Below are positions 1 through 12,700 of a stretch of DNA of 64,000 nt, in pieces. Numbering within the stretch: the first letter of the stretch is position 1; the number at the start of each line of letters is the position of its first letter. The notes under the pieces were generated by a model, which saw nothing but the letters and a program-made list of their open reading frames with translations, was not told the DNA's origin and did no database searches. Made by a program: the position numbers and the translations under genes. This stretch comes from Rotaria sp. Silwood1 (Eukaryota > Rotifera > Eurotatoria > Philodinida > Philodinidae): NCBI GenBank assembly GCA_905250075.1, contig CAJNOP010000093.1:6335-70334 (forward strand), given 5' to 3'.

Positions 1-60
1 GGATCCATTAGGATCCATCAGGATCCATTAGGATCCATCAGGATCCACCAGAATCCATTA
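1..60. repeat. 10-bp GGATCC satellite, left fragment
   Basis: Five to six copies of a 10-bp unit, GGATCCATTA / GGATCCATCA / GGATCCACCA, run from the window edge and decay into GAATCCATTA. The same unit forms the array at 3031-3238. The array may extend beyond the left edge. Confidence 0.9.
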
Positions 61-3030
61 GAACTCATTATCATTTATGAAGATAGATTAATGTTCTGAA
101 TAGCCACAAAAGCAAGGAAATCAACCAGATTCATAAAATAAGGATGCATAATTCAAAATATGTTCTGGATGAATCAATGGGAGCACCATGTGCTATTTAT
201 ACAACTATGACTAGTCTACTTTACAAAGGAAAAACGGACCTTGAGACATCCCATGATCTATTGGACTCCATCCGAAGCCATTAGAATACATGAAAACAAA
301 GTAAACAGACGAAGAATTGGCCCTAGAATTTTTGAAAACAAAGAAAAAAGAAATCTTAGAGATTGAGAGCCTGGTGAGCCTCGATGAACTTTTGAGTATC
401 TGAATGAGTTCTGCGGTTTATAGGATAGAATAAGATCCATCAAGATTTAGGTGTTCCTGATTGATTTCAGATTATTATGATGCTTGTTAATTTCTGCTGA
501 ATTCTTCTGGATTTCAAAAGATTATACTAGATAGTGTTGAATTTTTTCTAGAGAAAAGCTCAAGTCTTTTTGAGCTAGATTTCTGACATAGGCAGCAACG
601 GCGCTGCACAGGTTCGCCATTTTTTCCGGAAAAAATGCGAAAAACGGAAAAAAGTGTGTATCCATAAAATTTTAAGATGCCGACAGAATTTTAATTGAGA
701 TTCAATCAAGATCGTAACAGTTTATTGCTATTTTCCAATCATATATTGTCGAAGAAGCTGCTAAATCTTGAGAAAGCCGTGTAGCCACGGAATTTCAAGA
801 CCTCGACAAGGCTCATAACAGGATTCTATCAGTATCCTGAGCGGTTTACCAATGCAATTAAAACAAAAAATATGTTAATAGAGGGTCAAATCCTCAGAAA
901 AACGTGTAGGCACGAAATAAACACGATTCTGTTATGATTAGAACAAAATCTTAGAGAAATTCTGAGTCATTTTGTATTGACTTTATGTCAAGCTCTTCTC
1001 AGAATTTCAATGGCTTCTAATTGGAAAATATTTTCTGATTGCACCTCGCAGAACTCCACTTCGATTCTGTAAGGATGATATCCAATGTATTGTCAAAATT
1101 TTTGCAGGATTCTCTAAGCAGAAAAGAGAAATGAACGCACATTATTGTTTTCTATATGTTCAGTTAAAAAACTGATTAGTTCACCGCAATAGACTGTACC
1201 ATGCTATTTAATTTAACTCAAACGTTCTGTATATTGAATTCCCTCTGAACCATTAACTTGTATTTGAACTTTATGCAAACATAAGTTATTTGAACAAAAA
1301 TTCAATATATACTTAATCTATTGATTACTTACCATAAAATTCTACTATGACTGGTTGATTTCAATTTGAATAAAAAGGTATTTTTCTGATTAGCACGAAT
1401 AAATAAAATCCAGTACAAGTTTTATTGAAGTACTTGTTCTTTACTAAAAGTTTTTTTAAGAAAAAGTTAGTGCAATAGTTAAACTGATATTAAAATCTCC
1501 ATTTTAATGAGTTTGCAAGTTTTATATGAAAATAAAATTCAAAAAATAACTGAGTTCCATGCTGTAAACGTCATGCAATATTGAAGATAAATATTAAAAA
1601 TCTTTGACGAGAAATCTTCAAAAATTCTGTCAGAATTCTTCCATTCACTGACACATAGAAACAAAGGAATATTAGAATGAAATTCAGGTACCTTCTTGAT
1701 CTTGTACATTCCTGTCAGAATCGGAACAAAACACATTGCAAATTCTTCATTGTCATTTTAGTATAGTTACTGTTAAAAGTTTATTTAACAAGCACAATTT
1801 GAGTTTTTGAGATTCAAAGATTCAAAAATATTTGAAGAATCTTAAATAGGAACTGTTAAGGATTTTGGTGGAAACATTTCATAATTTTATTCAAAATTCT
1901 GAGCCTGATCAGTCATAGATCTTGTTACAATCCTCAAGATCAAGCTTTATTAGACTCTAAATGAAAATGGTAAAGATCTTCGTCTAACCTTGATATGCTT
2001 TCAGAAAGATCCTGGCCATCCTTGACCTTCTCTAGAAAGGATCCGAAATGCTTGTCCTTGAAGAGACCCTAAGACAACCCTGGAAATGTTCAGAAAAGAT
2101 ATTCGTAAGAAGAATGCTTAAGAAAATTAGATAGAATCGTGATTGAATCTTAGAAGAATCCACTACCTGAGGATTTTCATTGCTCTTCTATTAATTCCTT
2201 GTAGGATCTTTGCCTTATTTAACTGTAAGCCAGGAGATGACCATGACGCAGAGATCCCAAACGAATTCTGTTAAAACTATAATAGAATCTAAGCGATATT
2301 CTTTCTGTAATCCCTATCAAGGTTTTGAGTAAGATCAAGAGTGAATCCTAGTACGGTCCATTATGTTAAAATAATAAAGAAATCTGAGTGGGAACTTGAA
2401 AAGATCCTGAGAAGAATATTTTTTTCACATTGAAATATCCTGCAAACCAGTATTATTAAAATTGGAAACGGAATCCTGAATAAAATATGACATGAATCTT
2501 CAGATTCAGGAGCCCAAAATGTTCTTTCACACTTTCTCAAGGAAAAACAGGATTAAGACTAAAGTAGAGGGTTGCTCTAAGTTCTGACATCCTTAGTTTG
2601 ACGGAGAAAAGCGGATTCTAGAGTCCTAAGAGATTTTAGAATATATTTCTAGAAGTGTACCAAAAGCGGTCATAGATTATCGCCATTGGCTATAATTCAA
2701 CACAATCCATTACAATTTATCAGAGATAACTAGAATGCAATAGAAATCAACATGTATTACAATAATATCAAACCGACCGAGGAAGCGTAAATCTTGATGG
2801 ATCCAAAAAATACGCAGAATCCATGATGATATGCCAAAATTTACCAAAACATAATCATCTCGGTATCCTGGATCTTTTTTTCTCTTTACTTAGTTACAAA
2901 TTTTGAAGTCACTATTCCCTTTTCTCACTTGATTTATTTGGACCTTAAAGAATTCTCATATCCATTAAGATCAACTTTTCTATCCTCGTTTCTGTACGCT
3001 TGAAATAATCTATTCTACAATTTATCAGGT
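61..3030. other. Non-coding block between two satellite stretches
   Basis: About 3 kb with no recognisable gene on either strand. It contains scattered GATCC, GAATCC and AGATTC words that could be decayed satellite units, but no clear tandem period and no terminal inverted repeat was found. Short open frames (for example minus 1539-1736) show no domain. Confidence 0.6.
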
Positions 3031-3238
3031 TCCGTCAGGATCCACTAGGATCCATTAGGATCCATCAGGATCCACCAGGATCCAATAGGATCCACCAGGA
3101 TCCACCAGGATCCATCAGGATCCACCAGGATCCACCAGGATCCACCAGGATCCACCAGGATCCAGTAGGATCCACCAGGATCCAGTAGGATCCACCAGGA
3201 TCCACAGGATCCACCAGGATCCGAGGATCCAGGATCCG
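3031..3238. repeat. 10-bp GGATCC satellite, main array
   Basis: About 20 tandem copies of GGATCCACCA with variants ATTA, ATCA, AGTA and CTA; the last few units are shortened by 1-4 bp. Every unit carries a BamHI-type GGATCC. The open minus-strand frame (repeating Asp-Pro-Gly-Gly-Ser-Trp) is a by-product of the repeat. Confidence 0.95.
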
Positions 3239-5861
3239 CTTTTTCCCCCTTGGACAAGGGGAAACAAGATGAATAGAAAAAAAATAGAAGTTTCAAAATT
3301 TCAAATAAGAACAAACGTCATTATAATCCATAAATTTTCATCTTCTATAACGGTCAATCAATGTTTCGGCTCAATTAGACAGTACACTTCGTAGTAGCTG
3401 AAATAAAACGGTAGTGATTTTATTTTACCAATTCATATCAATGACGCTATTGGTGACTAAAATTCGGATTTAGAGGTTGAATGGAAAACGTTGAACACAA
3501 GCTTCATGTTGTTTGCAAAGAATAGATTCAGTAGAAAAAAAGTGGTTGAGACCGACTCTAATGATCAGATTGATTGGCTTTATGCTTTCATTTATTTAAT
3601 CCTCATTTGATGATGAATCGATTTGTCTCTTTTTTCTCACATAGAAACATTCAAAAAAAACAGGAAACCAATTCCACTTTTATTTTGGTCCTTCGAAGAT
3701 ATTTATAATTTATTTCCTTTATTACTATAATATATGAGCTTGATTAGATTTATGTAAAAGCTACAATTTTAATCAAACTTTCAAGAGCATAGCGATGTTT
3801 GATAGTTTATTATTGTCGTTTTTTTCCTTGAATAAAACTTCGACATTGCACACAATGAAACAGTTATTATCGATAAACAAAAAAACATGTAAATATCAAT
3901 TCACTCTCTATACACACGTGTAGATAGCTGCAGAACGAAAGAGAACAGAAAAGAGAAAGCAATCAAAATCAAATCAAATTGAGTTCAAAAAAACCTTACA
4001 TTAAAAGATGAGATTATTATTTAGAGACAAAAAGGATAATCTAACCTAACAGAACAAAACACATACATACATGTGACATCAATAAAAAAATTTAGTATTG
4101 ATTTTCTTTGATATAATGTGTATTGATATTGGTGATAATATCTGTATTGTGTTGAACGGTCGAAGTCATCAATCGACTTGTATATATGCTTTTTCTTTTT
4201 TCTTTTTCATTTTTTTGCCTTACTCTTCTTCTTGATGATGTTGATGTGCATCATCACCGATTAAATTTCTCCTCATGCGACTTTATTATAATGTGTAACA
4301 GAGCCTACTAAAATCTCATATCTTTTTTTTTATTTCTCAGGGCAACGGTTTTTTTGTTCTTTCAAATAATCAATAGATTAACATCAATCAATTGCATAAT
4401 TCATCAACAAAGACTACCCTTCAAGACAATCAATCAATGAGAATTATCCAGTAACTGCCCATTGTCATTGTGAACATGAATTTCTTTTACAAATCTCTTG
4501 CGATCACCTTTCTTTGCTTCATTTTTTTGAATATTTATTCATCATTTGATAATAATAAAATTGATCTATCAAAAATATCCTTTATTTTATGCATTTAAAT
4601 TAATTCCGAAGCTGGCTTGTTGAACAACAACACTGTAACGAAGAGTTCAAGAAGAACCATGTGTGTGTACATTTTCATATGTGTTTCTTTTGCTGTAATA
4701 TCATCCCTTCATATGAGGAGACAGCGGTCATCGGATTGCACTAGGATATCGAGAGATATTATTAATACAAAATGAATTTGTGACTCTTCACAACAGTGCT
4801 CTATTCATTTTACATCTGTTCATCGTGAACGATAGAAATATTGAAGAAAAATACCTCTTCTACTGCACAAATCAGTAAAGCGTGTGGAGTATGTATTTGT
4901 CTTCGCAATACTATGTGGATTATGCTCCATTGACAAAGCCAACACTCGAAAAAAATGTTGATCACTCGTTCATGACCGATGGAGAGTAGTTGTGTGGAGA
5001 GAGAAGAGAGGAGATCTTGTATGATGATAGATAGCAAGTAAAATAAAAATCGTATTAATTCGGACAATAGCATGATTTGCATAGCAACTATGTGATAAAA
5101 AAAGAATAATAAGTGGCTGACACATGTGCAACTTTTATCCGATATTAATGAGAGAGAGAGAAAGAAAGAGAAAATAACGATTCACTTCTCTCTTCGTTTG
5201 CCTATATACATATTAAGGAGATATCAGAAGTTCTCAAATCATTTTACTTACTTAGTCCTAAAATAACTATGAAGTTTAATACCAGTCGCTTCTACTATGA
5301 CAAAGAAACTAGAACAATATTATCATGCTTTATTTTATCGTTTATTATACAGTTATATAATTATGAAAATGTATTACAATATATTACTAAATGAAATAAA
5401 TCAAGAAAATCGAACTAAATATGAAAGGATGTAAAATAACATAAATATATGATACTTCAAAGTTTTTTCCTTGTAGTATTATCATCATCAGATAGATATT
5501 GAATAATTAAATACAATAATAAATAATTTAACTATTTTATCATTCATATCCAATCGATCAAGACAAAAAAAGGAAGAAAAAAGCAAAAAGTGAAAAAAGA
5601 AATATGTCGAATCATGGATATTGCTAAAATAGAACATTAAAGAAAAAAAGAGCAATGTATGAATTATAGAGATTACATAGAAAAGCAATTGGACTTATTA
5701 TCAGACGGAATGTATATTATTTTTTGTTCATTTTATCATTGACGAAAAATTCGATCATATTTTAGCATTTCTTTTTTGTTAAAATACATATAAAATCTTT
5801 GCAGTTGCATCTAAATGAAAATAAAAAAAATCAATGAAATTATTTTTTTTTTAAGTTTCTA
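3239..5861. other. AT-rich non-coding region
   Basis: No gene recognised. The longest open frame (minus 4810-5082, 90 codons) is hydrophobic, of low complexity and matches no family I know. Simple runs such as GAGAGAGAGAAAGAAAG near 5150 are present. Confidence 0.55.
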
Positions 5862-6130
5862 GTTAGTTAGATACAAACTGTTCATTAACATCAATATCAG
5901 CTTTATGTATTAATTCGAGAACTTCTTCTGTAAGTTATTTATTCAATGAAAGCATAGAATGTTTCAGTTTAGTAACACTAATATAACCAATACCATATTT
6001 ATCAAATACATGACATGTTTCATATATATCATCATCTTTTTCTTTATTATTTGTTTTTTAAAATTTTGTGCTACTTTGACAAATATATCAAAAATCAATT
6101 GTATGACTAATTTGTTATTGAATTTCTTGT
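5862..6130 (-). pseudogene. Calmodulin-like EF-hand pseudogene
   Basis: The minus-strand translation around 5866-6050 aligns with the C-terminal lobe of calmodulin. It reads VFDKYGIGYISVTKLKHSM where calmodulin has the third EF-hand, then a stop codon, then LTEEVLELIHKADID, matching the linker and start of EF-hand 4. Just upstream (about 6085-6095) a TIDF motif matches the end of EF-hand 2. Calcium ligands are lost: loop position 3 is Tyr, 5 is Ile and 12 is Lys. There are several stops and no intact frame, so this is a decayed copy, perhaps a retrocopy; no poly(A) tract was confirmed. Confidence 0.55.
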
Positions 6131-7427
6131 AAATCAGTTTATCATGGTGATAAAACACATGAATGAAGAGTAATACTTAAAATTGATAAAGACTATTATC
6201 ATTATTTCATCAAAATAAAACAAACATTTTCACATCGAGTTCTTATGATGCAATCACATATATTCTTATAATCTTTATTAAAAGGTGACAATACTTTATT
6301 ATGATATTGACACATTTTATCAAAACCACTGGATCTTGTTTGAGTTTTTGTTTTAATGAAATCAAAATAAATATGATATAATTCTAAATGATGAATAAAG
6401 AAAAAATAAATAAATATAAGTTTTTCCTTATCAAGAAGAAAAATAAGAAAAAGAAAAAAAATGAACTATTTTTGTGTTATTGATTTCGATGATTATCTAA
6501 ATATTGTAATTTCTATAATAATATAATTTTCTTTTTTTCTATCTTTTACTTATATGACTATGGTAGGCGTCGAGTTCAACAATTGATGTTTGTATGTTAG
6601 CTAATTATTTTTCAAGGTCATCAAGTTTAAATAATACCTTCATAATCTACTTGGATTTTTTCTATATAATTTACAAAAGCTTTACATATAATACATGTAT
6701 GCAATTATTTCAATCGTTTCTTTTAAATAACCAAAAGAAATTATTTTTCGTTCGATGACGTTTTTTTATTCAATTCAATAAGTTTATTTTTATCATTAAC
6801 AATAATTGATTCGACAGCAGATGCTAGATCAGAAAAAGAATATTATAATATGTTATTTTTAAAAATTCACAAACCATTATCTTGATTCAACATTGATTTT
6901 TCAATTGATTTGCAGTTTTAGTTCGATTTTCATCAAGATGCGTTCTTGCCTAATAATAAATAACGTTTTTTTTCTGAAGCATTCAACAAAAAAAAAAGAA
7001 AAATCATACACAAACATGTAATAATTCGTTCGAATAGCCATTGTTAAATTAGCACATGATTCACTTGTTTTATCATTAAAGAAAAACAACCAAATTAATG
7101 TATGTCAAGAGAGCCTCCATGAGATCACCGAGCATGACATCAGTATACGAAGCACTCGTCAAAATTTAAATTTTTGATTTTTTATGTGCATTCGAAAGGA
7201 CAATGTCTGAAACTAATAATCCTAAATTTTTAGCTCATTTGGACTTTTTATAGTAAATTTAGCTCGGATCGATTTTTAGCACTGTCTACAGAGTATCAAC
7301 AAAAACAATGGTAAATTATCTCATTAATGTCTGATAGTATTACACTACTAGGAAGGAGAGAATTTTTTCATGTTATATACCCAATGATAGAGTATGGATA
7401 GATGCAAAAAATGAGCTATATAAAATA
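6131..7427. other. Non-coding or decayed sequence before the Helitron
   Basis: No intact gene. The minus strand at 6540-7090 has short open stretches separated by possible splice signals (for example minus 6901-7089), which could be an unrecognised decayed gene. No family could be assigned. Confidence 0.4.
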
Positions 7428-7586
7428 CTAGCGAGAGCCCGTGCATACTGCACGGTGATGTTTTCTTATCGAAAGAAATTTTTTTGTGACGATAAGGGAT
7501 TCCTAGGGATACAATGGAGATCTTTATTTCTGTTCTATCAAAACAATTTATTTACTTAATTTTCATTCTATTTTAAAACAACTAAT

Positions 7587-8640
7587 TTACAAAATTTCTT
7601 TGAAAACAATGTTTCTATTTTTATTTTTTTCACTGTTCTTTTCTTTGATAAGTTGTATCTTGATAGATGTAAGGGAGTGAACTTTTGAAAAAGCAACGTA
7701 TAGTTGTCCATGGCTGAATACTGGTTGCGGTAGAAGTAGTCCTAATCGTTCACATGTTTGTTCTTGTGATTTGTTGATTGGCATAGCAAATGAAAGTCGA
7801 ATAGGGAACTGATGTCTGCGTAATTTGAATGGCAAAAATATATCAGATGGTGTTATTGTAATTTTGGGTATTATAACTCGGCTTCCCTTACACACTAAAT
7901 CAAAATGTGTCTTGTTTATATGTCGTGAATTATTCTGTCGCACACTCCAGCAGAAAAATGTGTCGTGCTTAGAATGTGTCGTATACGAATTTGTCGCGCT
8001 CTGTCTGCTGACTATTCGTTCACCGTTTTATTATGCACACATGGTCATATATAAACAACGTGGTTTAACATAGAAAAAGAAATTTCAAATTATTTTTATT
8101 TTCTAGATTATTTCTTGATTATTTCTTTTTATCGAGAAAATGCCAATCTCGATCTATGATCGTGAGAGGACTACTCTAAAGCGGTCTGATACAAATCAGA
8201 TCAACTCGAGATTGAACAGATCCCAGGATCTGACCAGCTTGAGTTTTCAGAATAGGAATAATTAAATGGAATTAAATTGAAAAAAAAAACATCGAAATAT
8301 GATTTTCCAAAAGGACCAATAGAAAATGTGTCGCATGTGTTGTACGAAATGTGTCGTGGTCCTGCTGGAGAAAATGTGTCGCAGTGAGCTCCTTGTGTTG
8401 CACTTTAATGTGTCGTACAATGTGTCGCAAAACACGACACTTGCGACACATTTTAACTTAGTGTGTATTAGATCCCGTTGCGACTTCACAATCAATTGTG
8501 TGATTTTGTAACCGCCGTACGATGAGTCGAATACCATTACATAAACCTTGCTTTACATCGAGGTTTCGAAGAAGCATTACAATTGCACCAATCTTTAGTT
8601 TAAGTTTATGAGGGGGCATCCCTGATGGTGAATATTCTAG
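7587..8640 (-). pseudogene. Helitron Pif1-like helicase C-terminal remnant, split by an insertion
   Basis: The upstream part (about 8468-8640) reads MPPHKLKLKIGAIVMLLRNL, then GLCNGIRLIVRRL, typical of the Helitron helicase C-terminal region. The downstream part (7587-7888) reads LPFKLRRHQFPIRLSFAM, INKSQEQTCERLG and GQLYVAFSKV, matching the final Pif1 motif (usual form NKSQGQT and GQLYVALSR). The two parts are separated by the 7891-8465 element. Removing it with one TA restores a continuous frame through Gly-Ser-Asn-Lys-Gly-Ser. The Gly of QGQT is Glu here, and everything N-terminal is missing, so it cannot encode an active helicase. Confidence 0.85.
7891..8465. mobile_element. 575-bp TA-flanked inverted-repeat element nested in the Helitron
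   Basis: Termini CACACTAAATCAAAATGTGT and the inverse of CACACTAAGTTAAAATGTGT form about 24-bp imperfect terminal inverted repeats. A TA dinucleotide flanks each end (7889-7890, 8466-8467), as for Tc1/mariner-type insertions. The interior carries about ten copies, in both orientations, of the motif AATGTGTCG(C/T)A. No transposase is encoded, so it is a MITE. Superfamily assignment rests only on the TA duplication. Confidence 0.85.
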
Positions 8641-8778
8641 AATTCTTAACCTTTCAACTTTGACCTTTGACCTTTAACCTTTGACCCGGCACAGACAGAC
8701 AGACAGACAGACACACACTGAATATTATATATATAGATTGTATATCATTCCTTTACTGGGCTAACATGAATGAAAAAA

Positions 8779-9791
8779 GGTAACAGATTACCAGCCTATG
8801 TCGCAAACTTTTGAAGGTATATCTGTTGCCATTTATCGAAAACATCAGAACCCAGACTGATTTTTTATATGTTGTGTAACTTTTGATTCTCTACAAAATG
8901 GTAAAAAAATTAGGAAAAAAAATGCATAGAATGGATACAAAAAATTGCATATACTGTCAAAAGCTAGGTAAATAGCCTTGAGCGTTTTCCAAGAACGTTC
9001 ACTTATGAAAATTTTCACTTCCGAGGAATTACAATTCTACCCTGGATCGAATGGCATAGACCATTTCTTCGAAAAAAGAAAAAAATTTTCGGCTCTTCTA
9101 GACCCCTGAGGGGGGTACGGGAATTTCGAAAATAATGTTTTTGTTCTTATCATCAAAATATGATCAATCAGAAAGATAGGGGTGAGAATGCCCATCTCAA
9201 ATATATGCTGGAAATTCATTATTAGCTGTAACTTATTAGTATAAAGACCACTTTTCTGTTAGAACATTAGAAGTTTTGTTGGAAGAAAATGACTCCGAAT
9301 GTCCATCCTATACCACTAAATCATGCATAATTATGGACTTACAGCATATGGTTGCGATCTGCATCCTTACCTCTATCTTCCTGATTGATCATATTTTGAT
9401 TACAAGAACAAAAACATTTTTTCGAAATTCCTCTACTCCTCCTCAGGGGTCTAGGAGAGCCGAAAATTATTTTCTTTTTTCGAAGAAATGGTCTATGCTA
9501 TTCGATCCAGGGTAGAATTGTAATTCCTCGGAAGTGAAAATTTTCATAAGTGAACGTTCTTGGAAAACGCTCAAGGTCGTTTTTCTCAATGCTATTTACC
9601 TAGCTTTTGACAGTATATGCCATTTTCTTGTATTCATTCTATGCATTTTTTTTCCTAATTTTTTTACCATTTTGTAGAGAATCAAAAGTTACACAAGAGA
9701 TAAAAAATTCAGTCTGGGTTCTGATGTTTTCGATAAATGGCAACAGATATACCTTCAAAAGTCTGACGACATAGGCTGGTAATCTGTTACC
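8779..9791. mobile_element. Foldback element with roughly 440-bp inverted arms
   Basis: The left arm starts GGTAACAGATTACCAGCCTA (8779) and the right arm ends with its inverse at 9791. The arms stay about 90% alike inward to about 9225 and 9325, leaving a unique centre of roughly 100 bp. Both arms contain the same block around the CCCTGGATCGAATGGCATAG sequence and its inverse. The open frames at minus 9037-9219 and plus 9276-9515 are mirror copies and not evidence of a gene. No target duplication was found. The first 14 bp of the terminus are themselves palindromic (GGTAAC..GATTACC). Confidence 0.85.
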
Positions 9792-12700
9792 CAAAGGGGA
9801 AACAGCGTACTTTTCGACTTGAAGTTACTTGAGGTTACTTTTTGAGATACTTGAAGTTACTTTCAACCATTTCAAAGATAATTTCTAGGTATTTGGCCTT
9901 ACTTGGGCTATTTGACCGGTACTTTAAAATACTTTAAGCTACTTTAAGGTACTTTGAGTTACTTTGGATTACTTTAGCTACTTTGAACTACTTTCTGTCA
10001 CTTTTAATTACTTGAAGTATTCATGATATAGATCCAACGACCAATTTTCAACGTTATAAGTTTAACTGCTGTAGTTTTTTTCTTGTCGCCAACACAACAT
10101 TGAAAAATTGAATGATATCAGAAAAACAGGTGAGGCTCTAGTATCGAGAAGCGCTCTACAATAATTTATTCAGAAAAAATTATATAAGAAACAAAACCGC
10201 AATAGAACATACACGTGATTTAACAGAAGCTAAAACAAAGAAAAAACGTTCATATGCTACTCCTGTTTTTTTTCAATAAATATCACTGTCATTGTGATGT
10301 AATAAGACCAGGGCGCAGAAAAGTTTTGAAATTGAGTGAGATCCAGCTGAATTTTATTTGATATCCTGAAAGCATTTTTTACATCTTACCATGGGATAAG
10401 CTGAGAAACTTCAGATGATTTACCGTTTCATACTATTATTTTTTTTTGTTGTCATAAAATACTCCGCTACCTCGTTCTGTTCTTGATCAGTACGCTGAGG
10501 GTGCGGGTGACGTGGTTTTGGTAAGGAAAAAAATGAAATTTTCTTAAATATTGGGCGGTGTTCTATCCCCAATACCTCTATTTCCGGATCGAGCAATCAT
10601 TCTACGAGACCTATATATGAATAAAATCTCTTACGTTCGATTTTATTCTGTAAGACCAAATCGTTCTTTCAACTATTGTTCTTTAACTCTAGAAAGCGAG
10701 CAAGCTTTGTCGTGGGCACATTGGAGTCTCACGATCGCTATTCTTGTCATCAGTGTTTTCTTCGTTGCAGATAAAGGTTCATTGAATTTTTAAAACCAAA
10801 ATAATGTTGAATCAATTGCTGATATTCTTGAAACATTTGTTCACTATTTAAAACTTCTCATGTAGTAGAGTTTCCAAATTCTTTTTCATGTGGTTTGCAG
10901 AATATTTTGATTATCATGAATGATGAAATATTTTCTAGCTTGTTGTTAGAACTAACAAGCCAAGCATGTTAAAAAAATCCAATACTTGAATATGCAAACC
11001 CACTTTTCCCGATGATAGTCAGTTCAAAGTTTTGCAGAAATTTCAGATTATTACTGCGATTTTATTTTACTATATAAAATGATAGAAATTATTATACTAC
11101 AAAGGAGAACACAGTTGCTTGAACACAACTACTTTTTGTGTTATTTCGTCGCATAGTTTTACAATGTATTTGGTTTGCTATTTCTACATATACATAATGT
11201 AGAACGAGATACTGTGAACTGTGAGGGGATGATCGGTGAGTTGGCTGCTTTCTGAGATTTGAATACCTACAATAAATAAGATTCACATTACAACTGAAGC
11301 TAAAGTTGCAACCAATTAAATACCCCGTTCCCTGTTCGAATGCCTTTGAGTGTATAAGAATCAAATTCTGTTCAGACCCAAGCATCACTAGCCAATACAG
11401 TAGTGGCACATTTTCTACAATTCTGCCCCTTAATTAAATTGGCCTAGTGTGCTTCAATATCTATTCCTATCTCTACTATGGACATCGAAAGAAAGGGGAC
11501 TCTTTGTACACAAAACGGCCCTAAATAAAAAACCACAATAAAACACGTATTCATCTTCAGTTTCGCGCTGCTCGTTGTAAGAATAAACTACTCTCGACAT
11601 ATCGGGACCATTTTTACAGGACATAGGAATGTATCCCGAAGGCGCCCCTAGATGCCTGACGACACTAGATTTCTCTTCGAAAAAGTATAGTACTATACGT
11701 CTGATCACAACCAAAATCAACTGCAACAGCGTCATTTTTTCTGTGCAGATAAAGTTTTTTGAGAGTTACAAAATGATCATAAATTATGAAGGAAAATTTG
11801 CTGTGCTCCGAAAAATCTTAGGATCCACACTTTCAAAAGTCAATGGTAAAACCAATGTTTTCCAGAGTACGGTCCTTACGCTCTCGATTTTTGTTTACAG
11901 TACCACCGTCATTTCTTCTGTGCAAATAGAGTCTTCTGGAAGGTACAAAACCATGATGAAATATGATGGAAAAGATGTTGCGCTCGAAGTTTTTGAAAGT
12001 TCACAATAGCAAAGTGTATGGGAAGATAAATATTTCCTGTAGTGTGGCCAACATTGGACTTGCCAGATATGAATTGTGGACTCTTAAATAGTAGCGATGA
12101 AAGAGATGCGATCCGTATTAGCAGTTCATTGGATTGTAACAGATATTTTATTATGGGCATCCTATCGGTAGGATTTTATATAACAGCAGATATTTAATTT
12201 TGGCCATTGATGTTAATGGCGCATTTTGGCACTGGAGTACAGGTAACATCCACGTATATTGTGATATTTATCCTGCGTAACCCGTTCCTTGATGATTGTT
12301 CTTCTAAATACGCAGCCAAGATATTTTTGGGACGGCCTACTCATGGACGTGGGTCACTAGAATGCAACGTCGAGATTCTTGAAGCTAGATTAGCGATCGG
12401 TGTTCACACTGCACCACCTAGACAACGAAAATCGTATTTGATGAATCATGTGAAATAGCGAATTTCTTAGAATGATTCTTAATTTGTTCTCTTCATACCT
12501 TCCTAGCTCTTTCTATCTTTCTTTCATATATTTTTCCCTCTCTGAAATATCCTCTCTTAGTGTACTTCTGCACCTAAAATACCTTCTAGTCCACAGAGTC
12601 TAACTAACCATGCTAATCATATTTTTCTTCTTCCACTTTCACCGTTCGTTTTAGCTTTCTAAACAAGCAACCATAGCAAACACGGGATACACACGAAATG

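Larger units (their letters stand above)
7428..8737 (-). mobile_element. Internally deleted Helitron with both termini
   Basis: Read on the minus strand, the element begins TCTATATATATAATATTC at 8737, followed by a (GTCT)n tract, and ends in CTAG at 7431-7428. A perfect 6-bp hairpin (CCGTGC, 5-nt loop, GCACGG; 7439-7455) lies 7 bp before the CTAG. The flanking bases are A on the 5' side (8738) and T on the 3' side (7427), the A/T insertion site expected for Helitrons. Inside are remnants of the Pif1-type helicase C-terminus, a 575-bp inserted element, and no Rep domain. Without the insertion it would be about 733 bp, so it is a non-autonomous deletion derivative. Confidence 0.88.

Noticed and set aside
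3045-3314. 89-codon minus-strand frame of repeated DPGGSWWILV
   Set aside because: Wholly encoded by the 10-bp satellite; a 10-bp unit read three times gives a periodic peptide. No evidence of a gene.
9037-9515. Two frames sharing SRRAENFFLFSKKWSM-like peptides
   Set aside because: They are the two arms of the foldback element read in mirror orientation, so the similarity is expected from the DNA.
12207-12458. 83-codon plus-strand frame in the centre of the 11.5-13.7 kb inverted repeat
   Set aside because: No recognisable domain and no second copy in the window; not supported as a gene.
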